Shown here piece after piece: positions 36,459-44,360 of a stretch of 64,000 nt of DNA. A model generated the notes under the pieces. The model worked only from the letters and a program-made list of their open reading frames with translations. It ran no database searches and was not told the DNA's origin. Position numbers and translations under genes: made by a program. Origin of the DNA: Telmatobacter sp. DSM 110680 (GTDB lineage Bacteria; Acidobacteriota; Terriglobia; Terriglobales; Acidobacteriaceae); NCBI RefSeq assembly GCF_039994875.1, contig NZ_CP121196.1, positions 2,728,001 to 2,792,000 of the forward strand. The letters are read 5' to 3'. Positions within the stretch are counted from its first letter, which is position 1. The number at the start of each line of letters is the position of its first letter.

Positions 36459-38123
36459 ATGACAGATCAAGAGAATATTTGGGACCTCATTGGAGCCCTG
36501 GGTAGCGAGAGCGAGAATGTGCGGCAGAGGGCGCGTGAAGAGATCCTGAAACGTGGGGTGGAAGCGGTGCCGGCTCTGGCCGAGGCAATTGATTCCGAAT
36601 TGATTCCGGATGAGGCTATGGCGTTTGCCCGCGGCACGCTTGCAGCGATCCAACCGCGTTTTCAAGGGGAAATTCCTGATGCATTGATCGAGGCAGCGCT
36701 GGCTTTTTGGGCGGCTTCCGATCCGGCTTCTCGGGCGCTGGTGAATTTCGGGAGTGCCGCAACCGCGCCCCTCCTGGCCTTGCTTACCCAGGGTGACAAG
36801 ACTATCTATAGCTCGATGGCTGAGGCTCTCGCGCAGATCGCCAAGGTAGACCCCTCGGTAATGCCGGCAGTGATTAAAGCGATAGACGACGATAACTGGA
36901 TCGTGCGCAAAGGTGCTGCGGAAGTACTCCGTTACGCTGAACCCCGGCCTGAGGAGGCCATCGCGCCATTGATTAGATCCCTCAAAGAGGAAGACAAAGA
37001 CCGCCGCTCCAGCATTGTCTGGGTACTCGAGTTCTTTGGCGCCGCGGCAGTCCCTCAGTTGCTCAACTCACTGCGCTCTCCCGATTGGTGCGTTCGTGCC
37101 GGTTCGGCATGCGCGCTGGAAATGATCGAATTAGGCCGCAAAGTAAAATCGGATCGCGAACCTTATACCGACATGGGCGTTGTGCCTGCCCTCGTCGAGG
37201 CATTGAGTGATGAGTGTGTCGAAGTTCTGCGCGCTGCCGCCAACGCTCTGAGCATAATCGGTCCACCAGAGGCAAATCCGGCGGCTCCAGTACTTCTCAA
37301 TATTCTTCGGGAGAGGAACCCGCTGACGTTTCCGGTGGCGGCGTCGGAAATGCGATGGATCCGATACTCCGATGAGGGCCTCGAACCTGGACTGATCGAC
37401 ACGCTCGCAAGCCTTGAGGACGAACTGATCGACGCGCTTACCGACAGGGATTCCGGCATTCGAGCAGCTGCCGCCGATCTGTTGCGGCGCATCGATGTCC
37501 CGGTCATGTTCCCCCTGGTCTTAGGGCTGCTTTCAGCGATGGAGGACCAGGACGAGGAAGTACGTTTTCAGACGGCGCTGACGATGGCGATCATCGCACC
37601 GAGGTTTGCCGCGCGCGGGGTGCCAATCTTGCACTCCGCGCTCGTACACTCCGCAGAAAGGGATCGCATCAGGGACGCGATCTGGGGCCTATCCCGAAGC
37701 GGGCGCGCAGCTGCGGTAGCAATACCCGCGATCATCGATGCATTGCAGTATTACTCTGTGGCGGATGCGGCAGCCGCGGCCCTGGCTTGCATGGGTCCGC
37801 TGGCGAGCGCCGCGGTGCCTGAATTACTACGGATGCTGCAGAAGTGGGATGAAGATACTCAAGCCCCGGCAGCCCTGGCGCTCGAAGCGATCGGACCAGA
37901 AAGCGCGAGTTCGGCGGTGGAGATATTGATCGACCGCCTGCGCGACACCGACGAATACAAGCGATATTGTGCTGCCGAGTGCTTGTCTCAGATGGGCCTG
38001 CCGACTGTAAAAGCAGCCATTCCCGCGCTGCTGGATTTGGCAACCGACGAAAGTGATCGCGTGCGGAGTTACGCTGAAATGGCTCGTGAATGGCTAGGCT
38101 CCGACCCATCACAATTACGGTAG
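36459..38123 (+). CDS. HEAT-repeat protein
   Basis: 554 aa from an ATG at 36459 with 'gagg' 9 bp upstream. The whole chain is a solenoid of about 12-14 HEAT/PBS-lyase-type repeats with the pattern 'AVPxLLxxLxxxDxxVRxxAAxALxxIG' (for example 'AAVPQLLNSLRSPDWCVR', 'AIPALLDLATDESDRVRSYA'). There is no signal peptide, so it acts in the cytoplasm, probably as a protein-binding scaffold. The divergent neighbour upstream is the hypothetical/lipoprotein ORF; the zinc peptidase gene converges 12 bp after its stop. Confidence 0.85.
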   Translation: MTDQENIWDLIGALGSESENVRQRAREEILKRGVEAVPALAEAIDSELIPDEAMAFARGTLAAIQPRFQGEIPDALIEAALAFWAASDPASRALVNFGSAATAPLLALLTQGDKTIYSSMAEALAQIAKVDPSVMPAVIKAIDDDNWIVRKGAAEVLRYAEPRPEEAIAPLIRSLKEEDKDRRSSIVWVLEFFGAAAVPQLLNSLRSPDWCVRAGSACALEMIELGRKVKSDREPYTDMGVVPALVEALSDECVEVLRAAANALSIIGPPEANPAAPVLLNILRERNPLTFPVAASEMRWIRYSDEGLEPGLIDTLASLEDELIDALTDRDSGIRAAAADLLRRIDVPVMFPLVLGLLSAMEDQDEEVRFQTALTMAIIAPRFAARGVPILHSALVHSAERDRIRDAIWGLSRSGRAAAVAIPAIIDALQYYSVADAAAAALACMGPLASAAVPELLRMLQKWDEDTQAPAALALEAIGPESASSAVEILIDRLRDTDEYKRYCAAECLSQMGLPTVKAAIPALLDLATDESDRVRSYAEMAREWLGSDPSQLR

Positions 38124-38135
38124 ACGGGTCAACTC

Positions 38136-39482
38136 TTAGCGATAAATGGCCGTCACGCGAAAATCGGAAAAGATCGCTTCGGAGCCGGCTCCGCGCACCC
38201 ATATCCCAGCCTGATCTGCTGAACTAGCGATGGCCGCAATATTGAGTCGCCTGTATCGGGTTCCGTGTTGCCACAACTCGTTGTGACTAACGGCTATTCC
38301 ATTGAGGAACTCCATGAAATAAACATTCTTGCCCTCATGATGAATGTCGAGGGTGAGGTGCTGGGCTCCGCTTGTGGGGTGGGGAACATTTCCAATGTAC
38401 CAGTAACCCTGCAAATCAGGCTCTTCAACGTGCGGTTGACCATCCATGTTTACAACTTTTGCGTCCGTGGAGGTCTGCGGCGCATATCCAAAGCGGACGA
38501 GTCTGGTAGTCGATCGATTGTCGCCGTAATATATGCCCGCCCTGCTGTTGCGACCTGCCGCCGTATTCGGCAGCAAAGTTACAGATAGTTCGATCCGGAC
38601 GTGTTCCGGCAGGAACGTTGCAGCTGGCAACAAGTTGATGACGCAATTCTCGTCAGTGCCGTAGTTACGTACTCTGATCCCTTTTGAGCTTGGAGTCACA
38701 AGGCAATTCTGAGTAGAGGTAACAGTAGATTGAGATAGCAGTAGAGAGTGCGAAACCAGCGCGTCACCGCCCGTCCGCGGCGAGGGAGTTTTCAGCGTGC
38801 CACTACAGAAATCGGGGCCACCGTAAAATCCCCGGAGGAACGCCGACTGTCTTTCAACGACGGTGCCGTGGTCGAGTGGGCCAAACAGCATCCATGTGTA
38901 AATGACTCGAGTGCGATTTTTAGGATCGTTGGGATTGAAGCCAAGGACGGTATCGTCGCCCCCGATGCTTAAGAAGGATAACGCCTCGTCAAACGCATAC
39001 TCGGGAAAGTCGTTGTTGGCGGCTGCAAAACCGAATACAGCCCCGGCAAAACAGTCCGCACCGCCTTCCGTGCCGGGTAACGGAGAGACATTGTGCTCAA
39101 CCGCATGGCCAAATTCATGAGCTACAACAGCCAGTCCAGCATAGTTACCAGGGGATTTCAAATGCTCTGATGCCTCTCGATCGACATCCGCGATGAAACC
39201 GATGTCGATATAAAGCGTGTTGTCCTTCTTGCAGTAAAACGCATTCCCAGGTGAGATTTCCTCGCATCCGGTTTTTCTGGGGCTATCGTAATAGACGAGC
39301 CTGGGAGGGTCGAAACTCGATCCGAGAATCGCCGTCCAAACCTTTACAAGATGCCTTTGCATGTCATTGATTTCGGACCGGATCTGCGCATCGGAAAAGC
39401 GCAGTTGGGCGGCAGCAATGCCGCTGGCCGTAAGGATGACCGCAAAGAAAACCAGAGTTGTTCTGACAGTCCTCAGAAGCAT
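38136..39482 (-). CDS. Secreted neutral zinc metallopeptidase with C-terminal beta domain
   Basis: 448 aa, ATG at 39482 with 'ggaagg' upstream. Signal peptide about 1-25. Residues 30-240 contain the zinc site 'AHEFGHAVEH' (His122, Glu123, His126) and the downstream ligand Glu139 in 'TEGGADCFAG', the pattern of the putative neutral zinc metallopeptidase family (Pfam Zn_peptidase, YpfJ type). YpfJ-type proteins are usually about 290 aa; here about 190 extra residues form a beta-rich, lectin- or jellyroll-like domain ('HLTLDIHHEGKNVYFMEF', 'DFRVTAIYR'). The substrate is not known. Confidence 0.82.
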   Translation of the reverse strand: MLLRTVRTTLVFFAVILTASGIAAAQLRFSDAQIRSEINDMQRHLVKVWTAILGSSFDPPRLVYYDSPRKTGCEEISPGNAFYCKKDNTLYIDIGFIADVDREASEHLKSPGNYAGLAVVAHEFGHAVEHNVSPLPGTEGGADCFAGAVFGFAAANNDFPEYAFDEALSFLSIGGDDTVLGFNPNDPKNRTRVIYTWMLFGPLDHGTVVERQSAFLRGFYGGPDFCSGTLKTPSPRTGGDALVSHSLLLSQSTVTSTQNCLVTPSSKGIRVRNYGTDENCVINLLPAATFLPEHVRIELSVTLLPNTAAGRNSRAGIYYGDNRSTTRLVRFGYAPQTSTDAKVVNMDGQPHVEEPDLQGYWYIGNVPHPTSGAQHLTLDIHHEGKNVYFMEFLNGIAVSHNELWQHGTRYRRLNIAAIASSADQAGIWVRGAGSEAIFSDFRVTAIYR

Positions 39483-40024
39483 TTGCCTTCCGTCACCTTT
39501 CCACTGGATTTTGATTTTCCAATCGCTCGGCCCAACGATGAAAAGCGTCCCACGGTGTCGAACGAGCCTTCATTCTGTTTCAGACTTCTATTTTTCTGGA
39601 TCGACTTCGCGACCTGGTAGTCGTCAGCTGACCTCACAACCTAGCAGAGAGACATCAACATTTTCCTCGTTTTTGCCTGCACCCTTCAGTGCTGCTCTGC
39701 GCTTGCGTTTATGTTTGAAATACTTCATTTCATGACACATTGTGGAGCCGCAATTGCCATTCCATTTTGAATATTTTCCCCAAACATGTCCTGTCCATGG
39801 AACTCTCGCCCCGCTCACTCTCTTCGAGCGACGATATGCGACTATCCTCAATCTCTGATGCCGTCTTTCGGCGCGACTTGATGGATGTTTCATAGTGAAC
39901 CTACTCTCCATTCGACCTGCAGAGTTTTCATACCGGAGAGCTCGCTAGTGGTTTGGGGAATCGATTCGGGGTACTTGGCTGCGGCATATTAGTTTACTGC
40001 TGCCAAGGCCCTGAATCAGTATTT
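39483..40024. other. Gene-poor spacer, about 540 bp
   Basis: A minus-strand frame at 39624-39911 (95 codons) is very basic and lacks a clear ribosome site or any recognisable motif, so I do not call it. The right half contains the 3' flank of the membrane-protein gene ending at 40025. No other element is supported. Confidence 0.35.
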
Positions 40025-40411
40025 TCATCCGCGGTTGATCTGCTTCCACGTTGGACGTCCGCCGGCAAACCAGGCGACAAAGAAAAAGAGCGGTAGAGCC
40101 AGCAGAATCCAGCCTCCCATCAATCCCAACACCACCACAAACACCGCCCACGCAGGAATCAGGAAAGCGCTGCCCAGAATGCGCAACCAAACTGGAATAG
40201 ACGGATCTTTCGACAGCGTTGAGATCGAGAAGCAGACACACATGGCTGAGAAGCCGATCACCATACCGCTCACGTGCATAAGTGCCTCAAATGCGATCAC
40301 GCGAAGCACCGGGACGGTTGCTGCCAACGCGCACATTGCCAGGCACGCGGTTCCAATAGCCAGGGCGACCTTCGCCCTCTTCTCATTGCTCATTTGATTG
40401 ACCGGATTCAT
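40025..40411 (-). CDS. Small membrane protein of unknown function
   Basis: 128 aa from an ATG at 40411 preceded by a strong 'aaggagg' site. Four hydrophobic segments are visible (about 14-33, 37-63, 76-94, 96-114) with short loops and a C-terminal 'GGRPTWKQINRG'. No family is recognised. The spacing from the anti-sigma-like gene (100 bp upstream, same strand) leaves cotranscription open. Confidence 0.6.
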   Translation of the reverse strand: MNPVNQMSNEKRAKVALAIGTACLAMCALAATVPVLRVIAFEALMHVSGMVIGFSAMCVCFSISTLSKDPSIPVWLRILGSAFLIPAWAVFVVVLGLMGGWILLALPLFFFVAWFAGGRPTWKQINRG

Positions 40412-40512
40412 CTCTCATCCTCCTTGGCATTGGCTTGGGTTGTTCCCCTTGCCGTTACATACACTGAAGGTGAGCAGCATGACTGCAGATTGGTAAATTT
40501 GCTAAATATTTT

Positions 40513-41292
40513 TTAGTGGCCGCGCAACCGTTTGAGTTTCTTCAGAAGCTCACGAGCTTTTTCGGCCTGTTGGCCGCCGGCTGCTTCCATCTTGAGATAC
40601 TCTTTCTCTGCCTCGCCGTACAGCCCGTATTTGATCGCGATTGCTGCCCGGGTTTCAGGATCATTGGGTGCTTGAGCCAGCTCTTCGCGATAGGAGAGGG
40701 CCTCGATTGCAGACAATACCCGCGGGCCATACCTGGGTTGCTTCGATCCCATTGCTCCTTGAACGCTGGATGGCGCTTCCAGAACCGTCTCCGGCTTCGC
40801 GGACGCCTCGAGGTTTGATTCCGGCCTGGGAGAAGATACCGTACTCTCTTGCTTGGGCGCGACGGCCGTCGAGGGTGAACTCGTCGGCGCGGCCTTAGAC
40901 GCCACAATTGGTGAGCTGGTGGATGGTTGGTGGAGCTTGGTTAGAACGGCGACTACTGCTACCATGGCCATCGTCGCTCCCGCCAGAATCAACCCGTGAC
41001 TGGGAACTCTGAACCACTGCCCGAGAACCGCCCAGAAGCGGCGCCGCGGGGAGGGAGCGGCTGACGCAGCTGCAACTTCCCGATAGCGGCAAGACTCAGT
41101 AAACCATTTCAGATCCTGCATTTCCCTCGCGCACTGGCTACACAACTCAAGGTGGGCGCGCACGAATTCTTCCTCAGTGGATTCAAGCCTGGAGTCTACA
41201 AAACCTTCGAGTTGTGCATAGGTCAAGTGCTTTGATTCGGCTTCATTTAGCTCTCTCAAAAGCCTTGACGGTATCTCAAAAGGTTCAGTCAC
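40513..41292 (-). CDS. Membrane anti-sigma factor (zinc-finger type)
   Basis: 259 aa from a GTG at 41292 with 'gagga' upstream. The N-terminal domain has the zinc-binding anti-sigma signature HxxxCxxC in 'AHLELCSQC' (about residues 47-55). One membrane segment lies at about 100-118 ('GLILAGATMAMVAVVAVL'). The periplasmic part is Ser/Pro/Ala-rich and then helical, ending in tetratricopeptide-like helices ('GLYGEAEKEYLKMEA', 'KARELLKKLKRLRG'). It is 69 bp downstream of the sigma-like gene on the same strand, the usual order for a sigma/anti-sigma pair. Confidence 0.8.
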   Translation of the reverse strand: MTEPFEIPSRLLRELNEAESKHLTYAQLEGFVDSRLESTEEEFVRAHLELCSQCAREMQDLKWFTESCRYREVAAASAAPSPRRRFWAVLGQWFRVPSHGLILAGATMAMVAVVAVLTKLHQPSTSSPIVASKAAPTSSPSTAVAPKQESTVSSPRPESNLEASAKPETVLEAPSSVQGAMGSKQPRYGPRVLSAIEALSYREELAQAPNDPETRAAIAIKYGLYGEAEKEYLKMEAAGGQQAEKARELLKKLKRLRGH

Positions 41293-41361
41293 TTTGTCCT
41301 CGCACCTACACCATTCGTCATAAGTAAGAAGGCGCCAACTGGCGGAGCAGATTGGCTCGCT

Positions 41362-42420
41362 TCAGAGATTTCTTTTTGGCCTCATAGACTGATTCAGCCG
41401 CATAGCGGCCTTTTGCAGGGCTACCGCTCTTAAATTGACAACTTGCTGCGTTCTGCATCCCAGCGCTCTAGCGATATGCAGGTCTTCGCGCGGCAGAAAT
41501 GGCCATACTGCGCAAATTCGCTCCTCTATTAACTCCGGATCCGGCGGCCAACCCTGGGTTTCGTAACCGAGTTCGGAATACTCCTTCTGACTGATTGCGA
41601 GGAGGCGCCCAATTTCACGACGGGTTGCGGCGCCGCTAGTCTCGAAAGCCTCGATCTCTCCACGGGCTTCTTTAGTCACGCCAGGCAAGTTGAGCAAGAA
41701 AGCCATCAGCCACCGATGATTGAAATCCTGGAGGATCATCCAGAGCATCCGCATGAGTTCCTGATGATGAATGCGGCGATCAAACTCCGAGCTCTTTCGT
41801 CCCCGTTCCGGGGACTCTTTTTGATCCTCCTTGACACGAAATAGCGAACTAAGAATGGAGATGAGCTGGTCAAGCTCAAAGGGTCCCGCGACATCCTCGA
41901 AGATTGCTTCGAGAAGCATCCTCCAATCGGCGAACCGCATTGCGTCCAAAGCCTTGACCGCTGCATAGGGGGCGGATCTCCGGACGAACAGCCTTTCGGA
42001 GATTTCTTCAGGCAGTACATTGGCCACGTTCTGAGTGCGCGATTCTTGCTGCCAGCCTGAGTAGCCGCAGAGCACGTCTCCCTCGGGTGTTTCCCACACG
42101 GCAAAGCCAGGCTCATGAGAGAGAAAATAGCGGACCCTGTTGCTCAGTCGTGTGTGTTCAGGATAGCGCTCACGAAAATACTGTGCACAAGCATGATATG
42201 TAACGACGGCTGCATAAGACTTAGGATCTCTGACTTCGATGTCCTGGGATTGCAAGGCCTGAGTGAGTTCGGAATACACGTCTTGCACCAGATCGAGAGC
42301 GTCTTCGTTTTCTCGGCTGCTGTCAGTCGGAGAAAGGCTTACTCTCATCTTCTGTCGCACGATGGCTTCAACGACATCCTTAACTGCCACGTACCAGTCT
42401 TGATCTGACGGGGAAGTCAT
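41362..42420 (-). CDS. Sigma-70-like factor, divergent and large
   Basis: 352 aa from the ATG at 42420; the frame continues upstream to 42681 but the extension looks non-coding. A region-2-like segment ('DALDLVQDVYSELTQAL' and 'SYAAVVTYHACAQYFRERYPEH') lies at about 40-90, and the C-terminus has a helix-turn-helix-like 'LHIARALGCRTQQVVNLR' (about 318-335). About 200 residues between these parts have no match to a standard ECF sigma factor, which is normally 160-200 aa long in all. The position directly upstream of an HxxxCxxC anti-sigma gene supports the sigma reading. No ribosome site is visible before the start. Confidence 0.65.
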   Translation of the reverse strand: MTSPSDQDWYVAVKDVVEAIVRQKMRVSLSPTDSSRENEDALDLVQDVYSELTQALQSQDIEVRDPKSYAAVVTYHACAQYFRERYPEHTRLSNRVRYFLSHEPGFAVWETPEGDVLCGYSGWQQESRTQNVANVLPEEISERLFVRRSAPYAAVKALDAMRFADWRMLLEAIFEDVAGPFELDQLISILSSLFRVKEDQKESPERGRKSSEFDRRIHHQELMRMLWMILQDFNHRWLMAFLLNLPGVTKEARGEIEAFETSGAATRREIGRLLAISQKEYSELGYETQGWPPDPELIEERICAVWPFLPREDLHIARALGCRTQQVVNLRAVALQKAAMRLNQSMRPKRNL

Positions 42421-42621
42421 GCGGCGATTATATGCGCGGTCATTTGAGAAATGGCTTCTCTGCGGACTACTTAGGCGGCAACAGCTCAAAGCCTGGTATT
42501 GGAGACGAGAACAATTACTTGAGCGGAACAATCGGTGACAGTGATTCGTATGGGATGCTTGATTTTGCTCAAACTGACGTTGGTAGCCCAACGTCGCGTT
42601 CTGAGAAGGAGTAGCAGGGAA

Positions 42622-42846
42622 ATGCAAGATACGAACGAGAGTGAATCCAAATCGCCAGGACAGAAGTGTCCCCAATGCCATTCACGCGCTTTGGTCGTTC
42701 CGATCTACTACGGTCTTTTTCGAGAGATACCAGAAGAAGTGAGATCGGGGAATGCTGTGCTTGGCGGCTGCTGTCTTTCCGAAGAGGACTTTCGTTGCAA
42801 AAGGTGCGGACTTTCGTTCTACGCAGGCGAAGATGAATCGTCGTAA
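42622..42846 (+). CDS. Small zinc-ribbon protein
   Basis: 74 aa from an ATG at 42622 with 'aggagtagcaggga' upstream; 29 further upstream codons are in frame but lack coding character. Two CxxC pairs, Cys16/Cys19 in 'KCPQCHSR' and Cys59/Cys62 in 'FRCKRCG', form a zinc ribbon with about 40 residues between them. A role in nucleic-acid or protein binding is only a general inference. It is divergent from the sigma-like gene, and its last 28 bases overlap the 3' end of the histidine-phosphatase remnant on the other strand. Confidence 0.65.
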   Translation: MQDTNESESKSPGQKCPQCHSRALVVPIYYGLFREIPEEVRSGNAVLGGCCLSEEDFRCKRCGLSFYAGEDESS

Positions 42847-43070
42847 AAGACAGAGTTGTATTCTCTGAGCCGAAGCTTGTCCTCGAACTGGTAGTGGGTG
42901 ACTGAAGCGTTTCTCACATCATTCTCTTTGTCTACTTGCAGATAGTCATCCTCACCCCAGCGCTCGAGCAAGGCTCGGAAACCGAGCACGACTACGCTGT
43001 GGCATACCACGACCACGTTGAGACCGCGACAGTCACGAACAATAGTGTCGAGAAACGACCTTGACCTCAC
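42819..43070 (-). pseudogene. Histidine phosphatase family remnant (C-terminal half only)
   Basis: The 83-codon frame holds 'VVVVCHSVVVLGFRALLERW' and 'NASVTHYQF', which match the second catalytic His region and the end of histidine (phosphoglycerate-mutase-type) phosphatases. The N-terminal 'RHG' half that would carry the phospho-acceptor His is absent, and the same frame is closed by a TAA near 43136. The remnant has no usable N-terminus, so it is a decayed gene rather than a short functional one. It overlaps the tail of the zinc-ribbon gene. Confidence 0.5.
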
Positions 43071-43189
43071 TCCCTTGCCAGCAGGGCCGCATTGTTCAAA
43101 TCGATCTGAGCGGAAATCGCAACTGCGCCAAAGTTATCCACCTCAGCGACAAGGCTTGATCTGCAATAAAGGACGTTATCGCGGATCAT
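43067..43189 (-). CDS. Possible 40-aa ORF next to the phosphatase remnant
   Basis: An ATG at 43189 is preceded by 'ggagaa' and opens 40 codons that end in TGA at 43067, overlapping the GTG of the remnant as GTGA. The product ('LVAEVDNFGAVAISAQIDLNNAALL') has ordinary protein composition but no family I recognise. It may be a real small protein or another decayed gene piece. Confidence 0.2.
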   Translation of the reverse strand: MIRDNVLYCRSSLVAEVDNFGAVAISAQIDLNNAALLARE

Positions 43190-43410
43190 TTCTCCGGCAA
43201 CCTGCAGGCAGTTGCCGCCGTCTCACCTGTCCGATTAGCCGATGTTACTTCCAGGTGAGCTGGATTTCTAAGTGAACATTGGCTGACATCGCGGGTACCT
43301 ATTCAGCGGCGACATCATTCGAGGCTACGACCCCCGACAGCGTTGGGTCTGTTTCAGCGCGCTGCGCCCTCCCGCTTACAATGTCCTCGCAGTCATAAAA
43401 GGAGAAATAC

Positions 43411-44274
43411 GTGCGGACTATCTCGAGGAGAACGTTTGTAAAGCAGGCGGGTATATGCGTAACCCTTGGTGAACTTCTCTTGTCGGCAGACAAGATGGCT
43501 TACGCGAACCCTCTCGGGCTTCCTATCTGCTGTCAGACCTGGCCGGTGCGCAGCATGATTGCGAATGATTTTCCCGGAACCCTCAAGCAGTTGGCGGCTG
43601 CAGGTTTTCAAGGCATTGAGATGTGCTCACCCGTGGGGTACGCCGACTCGGGCTTCGGAGGCCTGAGGAAATACAGCGGAAGGGAACTGCGATCCATCAT
43701 TCAGGACGCGGGCCTGACCTGTGTAAGCAGCCATTTTTCACTCGATGAATTGCGCAAGGATCAAGACGGGCGCATTGCTTGGGCCAAAGACGTGGGGATG
43801 ACGCAGATGCTGGTCGCCTCTCTCGGCGGCCCGAAGAATCCCACCATGGATGATGTGAAGCGCGCCGCGGAAGAATACGAGAAGATCGGCGAGCGTGCCG
43901 CGGCGGCAGGCGTTGTGCAGGGGCTTCACAACGAGGGTTTCGAATGCACGACGGTGGATGGCCAGCGGACATATGACCTGCTGTTCAAGCTTCTCGATCC
44001 AAAAGCTGTGCAGTTCCAGTTCCAGGTATCGACGATCAGCGAGGGATTTGACGCTGCTGAATATTTCTTGAAGTATCCAGGCCGATTCATCTCCATGCAC
44101 GTGCAGGGATGGTCGGCGAAGACGCGCTCCATTGTGCCGGTTGGGCAGGGCACGCTCGACTGGAAGAAGATTTTTGCGGCGGCGAAGACTGGAGGCATCA
44201 AGAACTACTTCGTCGAAATGGACCTGCCTTTGATGAAAGCGTCCGTGCCATATCTTCACCAACTTCAGGTTTGA
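43411..44274 (+). CDS. Tat-exported xylose-isomerase-type TIM barrel, metal site altered
   Basis: 287 aa from a GTG at 43411 with 'aaaaggaga' 5-6 bp upstream. 'ISRRTFVKQAG' is a twin-arginine export signal. The rest is an AP-endonuclease-2/xylose-isomerase-like TIM barrel ('ISMHVQGW', 'TLDWKKIFAAAKTGG', 'KNYFVEMD'), the family named sugar phosphate isomerase/epimerase. Compared with the paralogue at 47656, the metal-ligand Asp in 'FEMDCGW' is replaced by Gln in 'FQFQVST', and 'HVKD' by 'HVQG'. This may be a different reaction type or a non-metal member. It starts the cluster of exported oxidoreductases; the next gene begins 86 bp downstream. Confidence 0.85.
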   Translation: MRTISRRTFVKQAGICVTLGELLLSADKMAYANPLGLPICCQTWPVRSMIANDFPGTLKQLAAAGFQGIEMCSPVGYADSGFGGLRKYSGRELRSIIQDAGLTCVSSHFSLDELRKDQDGRIAWAKDVGMTQMLVASLGGPKNPTMDDVKRAAEEYEKIGERAAAAGVVQGLHNEGFECTTVDGQRTYDLLFKLLDPKAVQFQFQVSTISEGFDAAEYFLKYPGRFISMHVQGWSAKTRSIVPVGQGTLDWKKIFAAAKTGGIKNYFVEMDLPLMKASVPYLHQLQV

Positions 44275-44360
44275 CGGATTTGTATGACCGGGGCCGTTGC
44301 GGGAAGCCGCACACGACCTTGTACTTTGTAATGCGATGCGAAGCAGAAAGGCTCACAGAT

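Noticed and set aside
39624..39911. A 95-codon minus-strand frame
   Set aside because: Very basic, no ribosome site, no motif; more likely chance in a gene-poor spacer.
44109..44360. N-terminal extension of the first Gfo/Idh/MocA gene
   Set aside because: It overlaps the TIM-barrel gene in another frame and would place residues ahead of the twin-arginine signal.
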